This document shows, piece after piece, positions 30,097 through 43,040 of a DNA stretch of 64,000 nucleotides. The position numbers and the translations under genes were made by a program. Positions within the stretch are counted from its first letter, which is position 1; every line of letters begins with the position of its first letter. Source of the DNA: Trissonchulus latispiculum (Eukaryota; Nematoda; Enoplea; Enoplida; Ironidae); assembly GCA_030248195.1 (NCBI GenBank), contig JASAND010010780.1:1-64000 (forward strand), in the 5' to 3' direction. The notes beneath the pieces were generated by a model. It was not told the DNA's origin and did not search any database. It worked only from the letters and a program-made list of their open reading frames with translations.

Positions 30097-33000
30097 ATGG
30101 CTTTGGAAACAAAATTAGTGACTAAAACTGGCTCCCCATTCACTCCAGTCGTCCATCCATGTCCAATGTTGGCATTCTCATCCAGGCAATCCAATCAAAG
30201 CTTCCGATGTCCTGTGGATGGATGTCCGTATTTTGCCGCACAGAATGATAACTGCAAAAAAGTGGAGAAACTTAAGAAGCATCTCCTGAAAACACATGGT
30301 GTCAGAACGAGGAAATTGTTTTGCCCTGACTGCAGAGCTGTTATTAGCACCCACTTCTCTTGTCACCGAAGGTGCATGCCAGAGGAACCAAAGTAATTTC
30401 TCCTGGTCTAAGTTAACCTTTTGTCTAAGTTCAGTTGAAATATATAAATATCTTACCTAAATTTCCTAAACAAAAACTGTTAGATTGGCAGCTGTAATTG
30501 TATTCATACATGGGCAATGGATGCGACCGTGGCCTATACAGCCATCGAAAATTTTGCGCGGGGGTCAAAAATTTCAAATTAGACTTGTTTATTATAATTT
30601 TGCAAGCATCAACTTTGTCAAGCGATTACTTTAGCTAAAAACCAGTATTCGGGGCAACTAAAAAGGCTCTCGGGGTATTCTTGTGCAAAACATATCTGTT
30701 AAAGGGCAATTCTACAGCGTGTGTATATTAAGTGCCCCACAATCACTGGAAAAACATCGGTCGAATTTTCGCAAAAACTGCATTTTAAATCATTACAGAC
30801 AAAGAAATAACTGTTGGGTAATGATCACGCCTCGAATAGCTGGCCTTACCAAATAATCGACAAATTTAGTTTAATTTTACTGCCCGCGTAGCTCGAGAAG
30901 TGGTGGATTATTTGATTTCTGCAAAAAATGACAAGTTTTTGAAGCTAAAATATGAGAGTTTGTTGGCTCTATCTCACAATAGAGAAAAGCTAGAAAGTTG
31001 GTTCAAAAAGCAAAACTGTAGGGCATAAAGAGATCTTTCGAATGAATATAGGTGTAACTATGCAGCTGCTAGCCAGCTGTCAGAAATCTGCTAAATCCAC
31101 CCCGAACGGAAACGCCCACTTTTCAAAGCGGGACAACGTCAAGGGTGCTACACTAAAAAGAAGTAATTTTGGAAAGATTCATCAAAGCTGAACGGGATTT
31201 GGGCCATGTATATTAGGCCAAGAACCCCAACAACTCCCAACAAAAATTTAAAACTGGACATATATGGAGTTACAGAACACATTTCATCAAACAGTTGAAA
31301 ACCCAAGAAGCCCCAGTACCCCAAAAAACCCCATCGAAGAAATTGCAACAATGTAGTTGTGGATCAAATCTCTTAGTGAAATTAAGAACCCAGAGCGTCT
31401 AGAACCCCCACGAAAAAAGCTTCAGGAAAACAATTAGTGGATCTGAACGTAGCATAAAGTGACTTATCTTGACATGGGCCGTTGATTTTGAAAATTTCCT
31501 GACAGATCGAAGCAAACAGTCGGTGCGCCGAAGGCGCAAAATTTTTCTAAAAGGATTTCTGTAGCTCAAAACCTTTACAAAGCAATCCATTAAAGTTTGC
31601 ATCTGAGTATCAACAGCTGAACCTTTTTGTTATCTAGGTGAGTTTAGAAATATTGTTGGAAGAAATATAACTGGAAGAAAATATATTCAAAACTGTACAA
31701 AAACCAAACGCAAACTGTTAGCATTAAATGTTGATGAAGGTTTTGAATTTTGAAAAAATATAATAATGAAAACCTTTGAAAAAGATTAATCTATTGGAAG
31801 TATTAGTCCTGTTGTAAATTAGCATGTTTTACAGAGAATTAATCTGATGGGGTAAAGCAAATCAAAATTGAAATCTAATTCCAACAGTGCTGATCCCCGC
31901 GTAGGGACGCCGCGAGGGTTCCAACAGTACTGACCCCCGCGCAGAGACCTGTTACTCTGCGCGATGGTTTCAACAGTGCTGACCTCTGTGCAGAGACACG
32001 CTGCTTTGCGCGAGGGTTCAAACAGTGCTGACCCCTGCGCAGAGACACGCTGCTTTGCGCGAGGGTTCCAACAGTGCTGACCCCTGCGCAGAGACACGCT
32101 GCTTTGCGCGAGGGTCCCCACAGTGCTGACCCCTTTCGCAGAGACACGCTGCTTTGCGCGAGGGTCCCAACAGTGCTGACCCCTGCGCAGAGACACGCTG
32201 CTTTGCGCGAGGGTCCCAACAGTGCTGACCCCTGCGCAGAGACACGCTGCTTGCGAGAGGGTCCCAACAGTGCTGACCCCTGCGCAGAGACACGCTGCTT
32301 TGCGCGAGGGTCCCAACAGTGCTGACCCCTGCGCAGAGACACGCTACTTGCGAGAGGGTTTCAACAGTGCAGACCCCTGCGCAGAGACACGCTGCTTTGC
32401 GCGAAGGTTCCAACAGTGCTGACCCTTGCGCAGAGACACGCTGCTTTGCGCGAGGGTTCCAACAGTGCTGACCCTTGAGCAGAGACACGCTGCTTGCGAG
32501 AGGGTTTCAACAGTGCAGACCCCTGCGCAGAGACACGCTGCTTTGCGCGAAGGTTCCAACAGTGCTGACCCCCTGCGCAGAGACGCGCTGCTCTGCGCGA
32601 GGGCTCCAAAAATGCTGAACCCCGCACAGGGTCTTCTGCGCAGCGCTTTGCGCTGCGCGGGGGTCACAAATTTTGCTGCGCACTGCGCGGGGGTTTCGGA
32701 TTCTGGCCTATACATGTATAGGCCCAGTATAGGCATTGCGCATGTGTGATTGTATTCAAGATTTGGCTTGATTTATCAGAATTTAAGTTAAGACAAGCGT
32801 TTGACATTCGGAGCACCTGACCTCGTGCTGCTGAAAAAGATTCAAAAAATGCTAAATTCTGCGTAAACCAAAATTTCTAATGTACTGAACCAGGTCAGCG
32901 GAAAGACAGAATGCAATAGACACATAATTCTAAATGCAAGATGTTGAATATGTTCCACAATTACAGTTTCTTTATATTTAAAACTTTAAGTTCAAGTATA

Positions 33001-33718
33001 ATTTGATTAAAATTTCTGTTGTACATTTTACAAGACCCGCACTTGTGTACTGGTTTATTTTAGTTTCAGTGATTATGTGTATGACAGAAACAATGGTGCT
33101 TGTTTGATTTCCTGAACTTATTTTATTTTAGCCATTGTTATGTATGCAACACGAGTTTTAAGTCACCGTTACATATGAAAATCCACAAACTGGGCCAGCA
33201 TTCAGTCCTTGCCGACGTTTCTGATGAAATCGACGGAGTAAATGTTGGCACAAAAACAATTCTAGATCTCTTTAACGAAAACCCTGAAGAATGTCTCATG
33301 GACTATTCAACTATTCAACAGTTGAGCAACCAAATGATCCATACCAGAGGAGATGTAGTGTCTGGGATCAGTGAAGGAACTGTTGCTAGTCATGCCAGGT
33401 CTTTGGTAGACATTTGCGACGCTAATGGCGCGAATGCGCCAGTTGGCCATGTGGCCTTGTTGATATACCATAAGGAAAATATCACTCTCAATACTTACAT
33501 GATTCGGACAGTGATCAATCATTGGTCTTGCGTAGGTGAACTCGGGAATTAACATGATCCAGGAAGCCCTGAATACAATGATTAATGTGCCTATTGTTGT
33601 AATTCTACAACAGTCGGCCCCAGCCTGTGGATCCTACTGCATATACAAATTTTATCAATTTCTGTCGACTTGCATATTGAGCCAATACTTCAAACTAATG
33701 CAGCCATTCTATTTGTAG
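30097..33718 (+). CDS. C2H2 zinc-finger family gene, copy B (three exons)
   Basis: Exon 1 is 30097-30371, exon 2 is 33132-33531, exon 3 starts at 33614. Donors are AAG|GTGCAT and TGC|GTAGGT; acceptors are TATTTTAG and TTCTACAACAG. Exon 1 ends in phase 2 and exon 2 begins with one base completing the codon, placing the finger CYVC in frame, which supports the model strongly. Exon 1 encodes a first finger (CPVDGC ... HLLKTH) and a Cys/His-rich segment (CPDCRAV ... HFSCH). Exon 2 has a C2H2 finger plus the conserved ~110-residue domain. Exon 3 reads ACGSYCIYKFYQFLS, then a one-base loss relative to copy A puts a stop at 33718, about 15-20 residues early. Intron 1 holds the 2.24-kb Mu-like element. 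Function unknown; a DNA-binding role is inferred from the fingers. Confidence 0.6.
30507..32748. mobile_element. 2.24-kb Mu-like (MULE/Rehavkus-type) non-autonomous element
   Basis: It is flanked by ATTGTATTCA at 30497-30506 and 32749-32758. The paralogous site at about 24262-24271 has one copy and no insertion. The ends are imperfect inverted repeats: ACATGGGCAATG ... GGCCTATACA at left, mirrored by TGTATAGGCC ... CATTGCGCATGT at right. A 9-10 bp duplication and internal minisatellites near an end fit MuDR-type elements; Rehavkus is a known example. No transposase ORF is visible. Confidence 0.75.
31882..32690. repeat. 49-bp GC-rich minisatellite, about 16 copies
   Basis: The unit reads CAGTGCTGACCCCTGCGCAG followed by AGACACGCTGCTTTGCGCGA and GGGTCCCAA. 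Because 49 is not a multiple of three, the same peptides recur in every frame, giving long but meaningless ORFs on both strands. Units near both ends are most diverged. Confidence 0.95.
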
Positions 33719-34113
33719 CGTCCTATGGAAGAACATTAATAGAAGAAAACATTGGTCAACTAAGATTGGACATATAGCTTAACACTGCCACGTGGTTTCT
33801 GGAGGTCCACCCCCGCATGCCAAATCCATATCTCGTGACCTACACATCTCCAGAAGGCCATCTCGGTACTGTTCTACTCGAAATTTTGATTTCAATAGCG
33901 TTGCCAGAATACCATCGCCCAAATAAGCAAAAAATATGTAAATTACAGTCCTTTGTAAACAAATTACAGTCCACTTGTCTCAACAAGTTTTTAGCAAGCC
34001 TCAATTCTGCAGACATTTTCAAATCCAAACATAGTGTAATAACTTTGGTGTTATCATTGGAACAGAATTTCCACAGGTTCTCATCCCTTTCGTCAATACT
34101 GTTATTACCAAGA

Positions 34114-35115
34114 GTACATAATATATAAGAGTGTGATAGCAGGCAAGCTCTATGTTATCAGCTCTAGGCACATGCTATGTTCGCTAAGGGCTGACCCCCC
34201 CCCACAAACATGTATGCTCACTTCAAAGAAATTTGTGCGCTATCTTTGCGTTCTAAAGCCCGAAGCTGACACAAATTCGACGCACGCAGGAGTTGTGTTT
34301 TCGAGCTTTAACACGTAAAGATACGGCGAGTGAGTGTACAGAAACATACACACACAACGTACACATTTATGCGGGGGGTCACTAGGTACACGTTTGTGTG
34401 GGGTCAGCCGTTAGTGTTATGCAGAGCATGTACATTGAGCTGATAACAGACAGCCTGCCAGCCGCGTTAAGTACTCAAATGGCACTTTTCCAGTACTCAA
34501 ACGGCACTTTCTGTACTCAACTGGCACCTGTACTCAAATGGCACCAAACAATACACAAACGGCACCTTTAGTACTCAAATGGCACTAAACTATAAGAAAT
34601 GTGATTTTAAAGTTGCGGACAAGTTTCGAAACATAAATCTGCTAATTAAAAATCCTAATAAAAGCGGAAATAAAGGAATCGTCCCAAGTTATGTTATGTT
34701 ACATCTTAATTGCTCTATTACAGTTAGTTAGTTAATTACTAATTTTGTACAAGCTGTTATATATATAGTACAAGTTAATTGTTATGCTAGAGTAATTTGT
34801 AGTTATAATAGTTAAAGTTAAAGTTTTGCAGCATATACTTGTATACACATGTAATTTACTGTTAATACTTTTCGCAATATCTGTACGTGTGCCTTGTGTT
34901 GAATTTTCTAGCATGAAAATATATACAGTTGCGTGAAATACAGTTTGGTGTCATTTAAGTATAGCTGAGTGACATTTGTGTACAGTTGAGTGCCATTTGA
35001 GGATATCCAAGTGCCTTTTAGGTACGGTGCCATTTGAGTACAAGGGGTGCCTATTGAGCACTGGTGCCATTTGAGTATAGAACCGCCAGCCGTCACACTC
35101 TTATCTATTAAGTAC
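34114..35115. mobile_element. Foldback MITE, third copy, carrying a nested hAT-like MITE
   Basis: The left arm starts GTACATAATATATAAGAG and the right arm ends TTATCTATTAAGTAC. C-runs and G-runs match the family at 29637. Diverged more than the other copies and split by 34465-35084. Confidence 0.7.
34465..35084. mobile_element. 620-bp hAT-like MITE with GTACTCAAATGGCAC repeats at both ends
   Basis: Target duplication GCCAGCCG (34457-34464 and 35085-35092), 8 bp as in hAT. The left end holds five to six copies of GTACTCAAATGGCAC in one orientation; the right end holds four to five in the other. The core (34600-34900) is AT-rich. No coding. Confidence 0.8.
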
Positions 35116-35920
35116 TCTTGTTATTACGAATGATTAAGCGTGAGTTTTTACACAAAATGTTAGCAAAACTGTGTTATCTGAGATTGTTTCTCCTTCCTCA
35201 TAAACGTAGCAAATGTTCCGAATCAGAACACGATGCTAATTTGAAGATAATGTTCTATATAACCGGAAAAATTAGAGTTGTACTTGGAAGAAAACGCATC
35301 AGTGCTGACAAACGTATTTTGGGAACAAGCCCTTTGGTAAGCCCTCTTCTGTAAAATGCTCATTCAACATTCAAACTTAATTTGCCATGTGCAGCTAACG
35401 ACGGGCCACGCAAACAGAGTGTCTTATCCTCATGTTTGGACCGCAAAACAGGACCAAAAATATATTAGCCCTATCTTAAAACCATTGCTTAACACTTCCC
35501 TGTCTGAGCTTCACATCCTTCGCAGGCAAGACACAACAGTAACAGCTTCCTAGAAAATTCGCTTTAATAAGCCCCACAGACAAAAATGTTGCATGATCTT
35601 ATTATTTGTTATAGCCAACGACCAATACATCGAGTTGCACGACCATTGCAATTAAACGAGCTACTATCAATAATACTACATCGCTGGAAACCACAACACT
35701 AACACTTTTTGGCTACCTTTGCCGCCTTGATTTGCCTGAACCAGTGTAAACTAGCAAAAACCAGCTGAAATAAGGGAAATTGTTTCAAAATTCAGTGCAG
35801 TGCCAGTGAAATATAAGTCGTAGCCACGAAATTTTTATATCGTTGGATTCAGCTCTCTTATTCCAATGTAGTCCTATCCATACCTGAACGGGAGGTCAAA
35901 TTTCACTGACCCTTGTGGAA
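35116..35920. other. No gene recognised
   Basis: Two short ORFs (35118-35354 and 35356-35553) lack recognisable motifs. Otherwise unique sequence. Confidence 0.4.
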
Positions 35921-36171
35921 GCAAATTTGGGTACCCCTTGTGAGATCGATTTTTCTTAGGGGTACTTTTGAAAGTGATTTTTAAGCTATTTTGGCCATTT
36001 TTTTGCAAAAAACAGCAATTTTTTAATTAAAACACGTTTTTTAGACGTTTTTCAGCTAAAAATAGTAAGTGAACAATTCCGGCGAAGCCGGAAAATTTTT
36101 GGAAATTTTAGTCGTAAAACCTATTTTTTGGGCAATTTTCTTACCCCTTGTGGCCAATTTTGTTACCCCTT
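35921..36171. repeat. CCCTTGTGG-type repeats flanking the palindrome on the left
   Basis: ACCCTTGTGG, ACCCCTTGTGAGATCGATTT and ACCCCTTGTGGCCAATTTTG occur here in one orientation. Matching units (CTTGTGGGAGCGATTTCG, ACCCCTTGTGGGCGACTTCG) continue at 43273-43312, just past the other end of the 7.1-kb element. So that element sits inside this repeat array. Confidence 0.65.
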
Positions 36172-38429
36172 TGCATGCGTCAAAATGTTTAGTACAAAGC
36201 CTCCCCTCACTTTAAGTAAACGTGTCATACGCATAAGCACGCAGAATAATTAAAGCTTCATTAGCCATCTGACGAAGTTTATTGTTTCTGAGCACTCGTG
36301 TCTAGCATATTGCAGCGCAGATTTGTTAAAGCTCGTTTAGTAGCTTATGAACTTTTAACTTTTCGCATATGCTTGCAAGCAAACGCAAGCTAGTAAATTT
36401 ATTTGGCGTTAGCACAAAGGTTTAACTCATTGAAACTACGTGCGCGCAAGCATACAGAGCTAACGTCAGTTTAAAGACCCTAATGACAAGTATATTTTCT
36501 ACGCTGGCATGTCAACTAGATGCGTGTGAGGTTTTTGAAATCTCACAGGTTAATGAAGTCGACTTATTAGTAAAGCCTGCTAAAGAGGTTTGATGACCAG
36601 TGTAATTACAACTTTAAGAAATGATAAACAAATTTAGGATGAAAACTTTGAGTTTACGTGTAAATTACGAATGCAAATTGAAAAAAGATGGTTTTTTGCT
36701 TCAGGGCGGTGGTTTAAAGCTTACATCTGCAAAAAGAAGATATATTGACAGATAAAAGACAGCACTTTCCAATTTTTGTGTATAGCTAAGTCAGTTCATA
36801 GCTTCAAAAACAAGTTTGTTTTACCATTCAGAAGACTATTCGTATCCTTATCACTGGGTGCAAAAAAGCTCAAATCAAAAGTAATCGTAGAAATGTAGAA
36901 ATCTTCACTCCTGAAATTTACATTCCTTCTTACTGTAAATCATAAAGGTCATAGGTGTCATCTTTACAATAATCTTTAATATCAACCAATCACATTCATT
37001 GAAGCATTTTGATTGGCAACTGGACCAAAGACAAAAAAGGCGGAGGTTATAATTACATAACATTTTATTGGGGCCAATCTTGATTACAAATTAGGAAGAG
37101 AGGGGCGTAGTGATTAAAAATAATTTTGATAATATTAAAACTTGTTGCAGCAGTTAATTTTTTAGTTGCATACATTTTTCGAATTACTTTTTGATTTGGC
37201 GGACAAATCCAATGTGCGATAAAATTCAAAGAAAACTTTTAAATTAAAATTTTCATTATTTGCCGGTCTCTCTTGATGAAATTTGACCCCAAAATTGTGA
37301 CCTCTGCTTGGTTTTCTTTCTGTCTTGATTACAAAATGCAGATTTCAATATTGCGAGAGTGTGATGAAAAAATTTCTTCTATTAAATCCTTTTAATTCCC
37401 GTTTCCCTAAGTTTATCTCATGTTTTCCTAATATCAGTGATTTGCTTGTTGTAATTCCTGGTAATTTTTTTCATCGCTTAGTGACTTTTGAAGATGCTGC
37501 AATTGCCTGATTTTTGAGTTGTGTTACAAATTTTGGGTTAATGGTGGATCAAGGAAAATTAATAATTTTAAGTTTGATTTGGTATTTTCAATTTTTTAAG
37601 TTTGATTACAAATCCATATTGCTTTTTGGACTAATACTCATAAAAGCAAACAAAATTTTATTCAGGTTTACTGCAACTTACAACTTTTCATTGAGTTGCG
37701 TTACATAAAGTTAAATTTACTTATGACAAATAGGTTGACTGGTTGACTGACAAAGAGATTTGCTTTTGCAATAAGATTACTCCCTTCCTTAGTACTCAAG
37801 TTTTAAGTTGCATCTATCAAGCCGAAATTTGGTTTGCGTACTTTGATACTTTGGTACTTTGATTTGTATTCGAGCATTTATGTTCCAAAAGTGCGCGTCT
37901 CTTGCGTTTTCCCCCAATCCCTAACTCCTAACTCCCTAACTCCCAAGGGCCAGATACAAAGTACGTATTTCAAGTAGAGCTGAGAAAGAATTTTACCCAG
38001 AACTTAAAATTTTGCATCAAGGCATATTGGCATTTGATGAATTCAAAACTTCAACAATTTTTGTATCCAGTTTTGCTGAAGACTTGCACTGTATAGTTTC
38101 TAGGTTGTTAAATCTAGGTTTCTTAGATCTAGCTTAGGTTTAATATGTATATAATTAATTTATTTAGCTAACAAGAGGCTTAATCAAAAACGGTCTTCCG
38201 GTTCGCGCTCACCGTCCAGAAGACCCTTATGTCCAAGTTTTCAGCAGAATCGGGGACAAACGATTTTTTGATCCCCTTTACCAGCTTAAAATTTAATTTT
38301 AAAAACTCTTAGAAGTCACAATTTTGGGATTCACCAGCTTCCAGTAGAGCCGTATACAAAATCTTAAATATTTTTCAAAAAATGTCTCGCAGGAATTTCA
38401 GTTTTCAAGATATCTAGTTCTGGGGCGTA

Positions 38430-39010
38430 ATTCTTTGTTAAGGGGGGGGGGGCTAAAATTTTGCCCCCACTTTCCTGGATCGGTTTCATTTTTTGCCATT
38501 GACCTTTTTTCATGTTCAAGAGAAATAAAACTATATAGCCCAGGCAGAATTCCTTCATATTTGCCACAATTTTGAAGACCTATAGAATGCATATTCACAC
38601 CAAATTTCAACTTCTGGGGTTCATACCAGGATTAAATTATTTGATTCGGCAGCCAAACCTTTCATATTTCCGATGATTCTTCAAGTTTAGGGTAGCATTG
38701 ATTTCTAACCGTTAAGGTTACATCAAAGCTAAAGCCATGTGCATATTATCCAATATGTCTTCTCTCATTGTGCCAAAGTATAGATGTTTTCATTAAACCA
38801 AACATCGAGGAAAAATTTTAAATTATTTATAGTGGACGTCACAAAAAGTGGGAGGTCGGACCGGTTCTCAAATGCCTGGCGAGCTACTGAGAGAAGTTAA
38901 GAACCAAAGGCCAAGTGTTTTTTGACCACGCACATGGTGTAGGATTCATGCAAAAAATGAAACCGAACCAAGAAATTTGGGGCATTTTAGTTGCCCCCCA
39001 TTTTAGGTGC
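38430..39010. mobile_element. Foldback unit inside element E
   Basis: GGGGGGGCTAAAATTTTGCC with GGATCGGTTTCATTTTTTGC at the left is mirrored by GCAAAAAATGAAACCGAACC and TTTTAGTTGCCCCCC at the right. The mirror copy is at about 58900-59475. Confidence 0.6.
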
Positions 39011-39779
39011 TGGTATCCCTATGTGCAGTGCTTTTGTGATTTTTTGACACGCTAACTTTGACAACAGGTCTTGATGCTCCAGAATTTTGCCAAATGTGCG
39101 GTGACACGAAATTTCGCAACTTTGCATCGCTTTTGCTCGTAACAGGAGATGTTTTAGCTCAAACCAACAAAAATGTACCAACGCAATAATGCGAGCCAAA
39201 ATCAAGAGAATGCATTGGGTAGTTTTTGAGAAATCGATGTTTAAAACAAAACACTGTCAGTTTACCAAAATGTTATTTCAGCAAATTCTCTAGCTTAAAG
39301 CAACGAACTCCAACTAATAAGCATTGATAAAATGTGCAATCAGACTTTGTATCGATTGAGTATAAATAAACCAAAAATGTTTGTACGATTTGACTGGAGT
39401 TTTGAAAGAACTGATTTCCTTGAAAATTGCCATTTTTGACCCCTAAAATCGTTTTTGGTGTATACTGACTTAAGGGGGGGTCGCCTTGGGTCAAAATCGA
39501 TAGTCACGGATATCGCTCATTTTCGCAAACAAAATTGGTACATATGTTCTCAAAATCAAGACAAAATATACCGGTTTGGTTCGAAACCAAACGGTGACAG
39601 AGATATTCAGGGACAAATTTGGAAAACTTGAATATTTCTGTGATTTGCCCTCTAAGGTCATGTGCAGACAGACAGACACCTAGTTCTATTAGAAAAGTTG
39701 TTCAACTCATCATTAGCTATCGAGTGATATCCCATTTGACTATATTTTGAAAATTTTAAAATTGACTATTTTGACTATT

Positions 39780-39958
39780 GACTATTTTTCCTATGTTTAA
39801 CACATGTCGACGTCACCTTCGATGGGTTATACAAAATCATAGAAGCAATATTACGCAAAACGCTCTTGTCTTGTTTTGAGGACTCATGGGGACTACAAAA
39901 TATGTGAAAATGAGCAAAATCTGAGATGGTCGAAAAATCGACCAAAAAGCGACCCCCT
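39780..39958 (-). mobile_element. Half of a TTAA foldback MITE
   Basis: From CCTATGTTTAACACATGTC to AAAGCGACCCCCTATTTAA it matches the right arm of the element at 12489-13184, about 85% by eye. The mirror copy is at 57945-58110. Confidence 0.65.
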
Positions 39959-42329
39959 ATTTAACCACAAAAGATAGCTCCAGGGTAGTAAAAGCAAAAA
40001 TGTTCATTTGTGTGCCATCTTGCCAGCCATAACAACCACTCCGGTGTATCCACAACCTACTGAGTGCATAATGTTCCTAGAGTGGTCCTAGAATGTTTAA
40101 GAGCACCAAACTAATATATTTGGAAACTCTCATTCACTTTCATGAAGAATTGGATCTAGTAAGGTCAAATTCACACGAAACGAGTCTACCGCCTTAATGG
40201 GTCAAGGTTAATGTCAGAGTTGGACGCGGGGCGAGTGTCCGTGGGGCCAGCAGAAAATTAGTGCCCACAGCGGCCCGCGTTTCTGCCCGCCCGCCCAGGT
40301 TTCTTTGTAAGCCATAGCTAATGCTATGTCTTAACCTTTGGAACAAAGTAAGTTATTGAAATTTTACATAATTTTAAGTAAAACAGTTGTTTTCCTTAGC
40401 AAATTTCGCGCCTTCGGCGTGATTACAAATGTTCTTCATCACAATGACCTTACAGTGTACATTATGCCTTTTTTATATTAAATGGAAAAATTTTGCTGGC
40501 CTAAATTCTTGGACAAAGGTACGATCCGGATTCTAAACCACTTCAGCAGCTTTAATTGGATGGCAAAGGAGCTTTAGCAGCTTTTGAAGCTGCTGACCGC
40601 TGGTTCTGATGCTGGTAGACGCAAATTTGTACCACATAATTTTACTGAACCACAAAAATTTGAGGGTATTCTAAAACAAACCTTAATATTATTGTTATAT
40701 CTTCGTCCCTAACTTTATATTTTCAAGTCAATAGTGTATTTTTCAATCGACGCAAATGCTCATTTTTTTGTTGTTATCTTGTTTTTGCCTCTCATTCGCA
40801 AACTGTGACAAACATTTTATGTTTCTGCGACAAACAAGTTATGGTATAAGCAAATTGCAATAAATAATAAGCCAACTGGTGCGATCATTTATTGCATTTC
40901 TGCAAAACTTAAGTATCTATCTATCACATAGGGTCTTTATAACCTTAGACCTTAATCTGTTAGCAGACGCGCCTGTGTGCAATTATTGAGACCAAAATTT
41001 TGGGCATAAACTTTTATTGCAGTCTAGACCTAGTGTTTCAAGACATGTTATGTAAACAAAACTGGACAGTCTTAAACTTGACGGACGCAAACTTAACATA
41101 GAGTTCAGTGGAAAGACAAAAGCAACGAAACGTTGTAAAATTAATGGCAAATTTATAAAGATTCAATTTTGAAAAGCTTAAGGCTAACGGTATTACTGCA
41201 GAACTTCAAGCTATTGTTACTTAATTACAAACTAATTGCTGAAAATGTGAAAGTTTCGCATTGAAGTTTTCTAAACTTTTCTCAAACTACAAAACATTTG
41301 TTTCGGAAAATTTGCAGAAAATCTTCAAACACTATAGCAATAATTTCGAAAACTTAAAAATTTCTATTGTTATTTCCAGATGCCAATGGTAGAAATTCAA
41401 TGACCATTCAGTATAGGTGGAGTCCTTATGAAGGTTAAGTTTACAAAGGAAAGCTACGAAAAGTTACCCAATTAAATTTCAGCTCCTCCCTCAAATTATG
41501 TCACCGGACCTGACCCTTAAAAATTACTCAACAGGTTAACTGTGGCACCTTGTTACCTGTCCCCTGGTTGAATTAAGAAGTAAACAAAGATCAAAACATG
41601 TACTTAATAAATGGTCATTTTGTGACCCGTTGCCCTTCGTATTTCTTTTGAAGGACGTAGTCGGTTATTACTATAAAATAATAATTATTATTATTGACAC
41701 TGTTGAAAAATAGTTATTGTCAGAAGTTCGGTATATTTTAAAGTTACGACAATATTTCTACAAATCATAGCTCAAAATCAATCCCGAGCGGCTCATAAAA
41801 TTCAAAGTTGGGCAATTTTTCCATTTGTTTCCTTTACTTTCGTCAGTTTTAAAATGTTTGTTTTTTCTTGTAAACGAATTATTAAAACAATCTTACTGCA
41901 GCTATAGTGATTTTCAAAAACTCAAAATTGTCTGTATGTACACTAATTAGTTACTAAGTCATAATCCTTAAACGTAATTTAAGAATTTCTAAAAGCGATT
42001 ATATATATATACATAATTTGTCAAATTGCACAAAACCATAACCGTTTCACATACTTTAAAGCGGTAACCTATAACCTAGCTGTAAGCTGTAGATGTAAGC
42101 TTGCGTTCTCGCGTTATTAGCCATTGTTTGCGTTATCGCGTTATTGCGTTATTAGCTCGTTAGCAATTAATGTAAATAACAATGTTTACGCGGCCATTGT
42201 CGGCTCCTTTGATCGTACCAAGCTTCCTCATCACCTTACAGTATTGCGTGAGCTTTAGTAAGGTAATTCTATAAACAGCAGAAAGCGACCTTGGGTTACC
42301 TGGGAACCCCAGAAATTTATGTAATCTTA

Positions 42330-43040
42330 GACCGCCTGTTACATAGACCCTAATCGAAGGTGCGGCCTCACTGAGGCTTGCAACTTCCGCAGTGCTCATT
42401 TAGCTAACTTCAGTCGGACCTATTTTGACGTAGCTGACCCTAAGCGAAGGTGCGGTCTCAGCGAGGCTTGCTACTTCCACAGTACTAATTTAGTTGAACT
42501 TTATTCGACCATAATATGGCGTAGCCTGTCCCTTATTTAATAGACTAATTCAGTTTTATTTATTTCAATTAAGATGCTGCCTCTAGTGTGGGCTTGCAAC
42601 TTATATCCAGAGAAATCCTTTTATTTACTATTTTCAGATTTATTTTGACTAGTTCAGTTTTATTTCAAATAAGATGCTGCCTCAGTGTGGGCTTGCAACT
42701 TATACCCAGAGAAATCCTTTTCTTCACCAGCTTTAGAGTTTTGCTAATAACTGGGGCATACATGAAGCAGCAACTTCTTTATTAATGACTACTGTGGCGC
42801 ACGAAGTAGCCACATTGCATCCAGTTTCACTGAAAAAGCAACGGAATCATAATGCCATTCGCTGTAGGAAAACTTTTAAACAACAGCAGGCATTTCATTT
42901 AATAACGTACTCAAAATGTTTAGATCTTACTTACGTTAATCATAAGCTACATTTAGTGTAGTTTATATGAAGGTCGCGTCTTCAGTGACCGTACTTAATT
43001 CATTAAACTTCGCATATAATCTACGTTCTCGTCTTCAGTG
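42330..43040. repeat. Degenerate direct repeats around CAGTGAGGCTTGCAACTT
   Basis: Pairs of related units: GAAGGTGCGGCCTCACTGAG / GAAGGTGCGGTCTCAGCGAG (42356, 42440), and GATGCTGCCTC with GTGTGGGCTTGCAACTTATA (42570, 42672). Weaker ones follow at 42960-43040 (CGTCTTCAGTGA). The mirror copy is at about 55150-55580. Confidence 0.5.

Noticed and set aside
31882..32690. CRISPR-like array
   Set aside because: Units are contiguous tandem repeats without unique spacers, in eukaryotic DNA.
31819..32736. Several 130-165 codon ORFs with repeated AKQRVSAQGSALLGP-type peptides
   Set aside because: They are by-products of the 49-bp minisatellite; the same peptides cycle through all frames on both strands.
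33480..33700. Possible Ulp1/adenain-like cysteine protease reading (HVALLIY ... QQSAPACG with Q six residues before C)
   Set aside because: It needs reading through GTAGGT...CTACAACAG, which behaves as an 82-bp intron: both donor and acceptor are kept, and the segment has an indel and stop in copy 1. After splicing the Q is lost and the His-Cys spacing is far too short.
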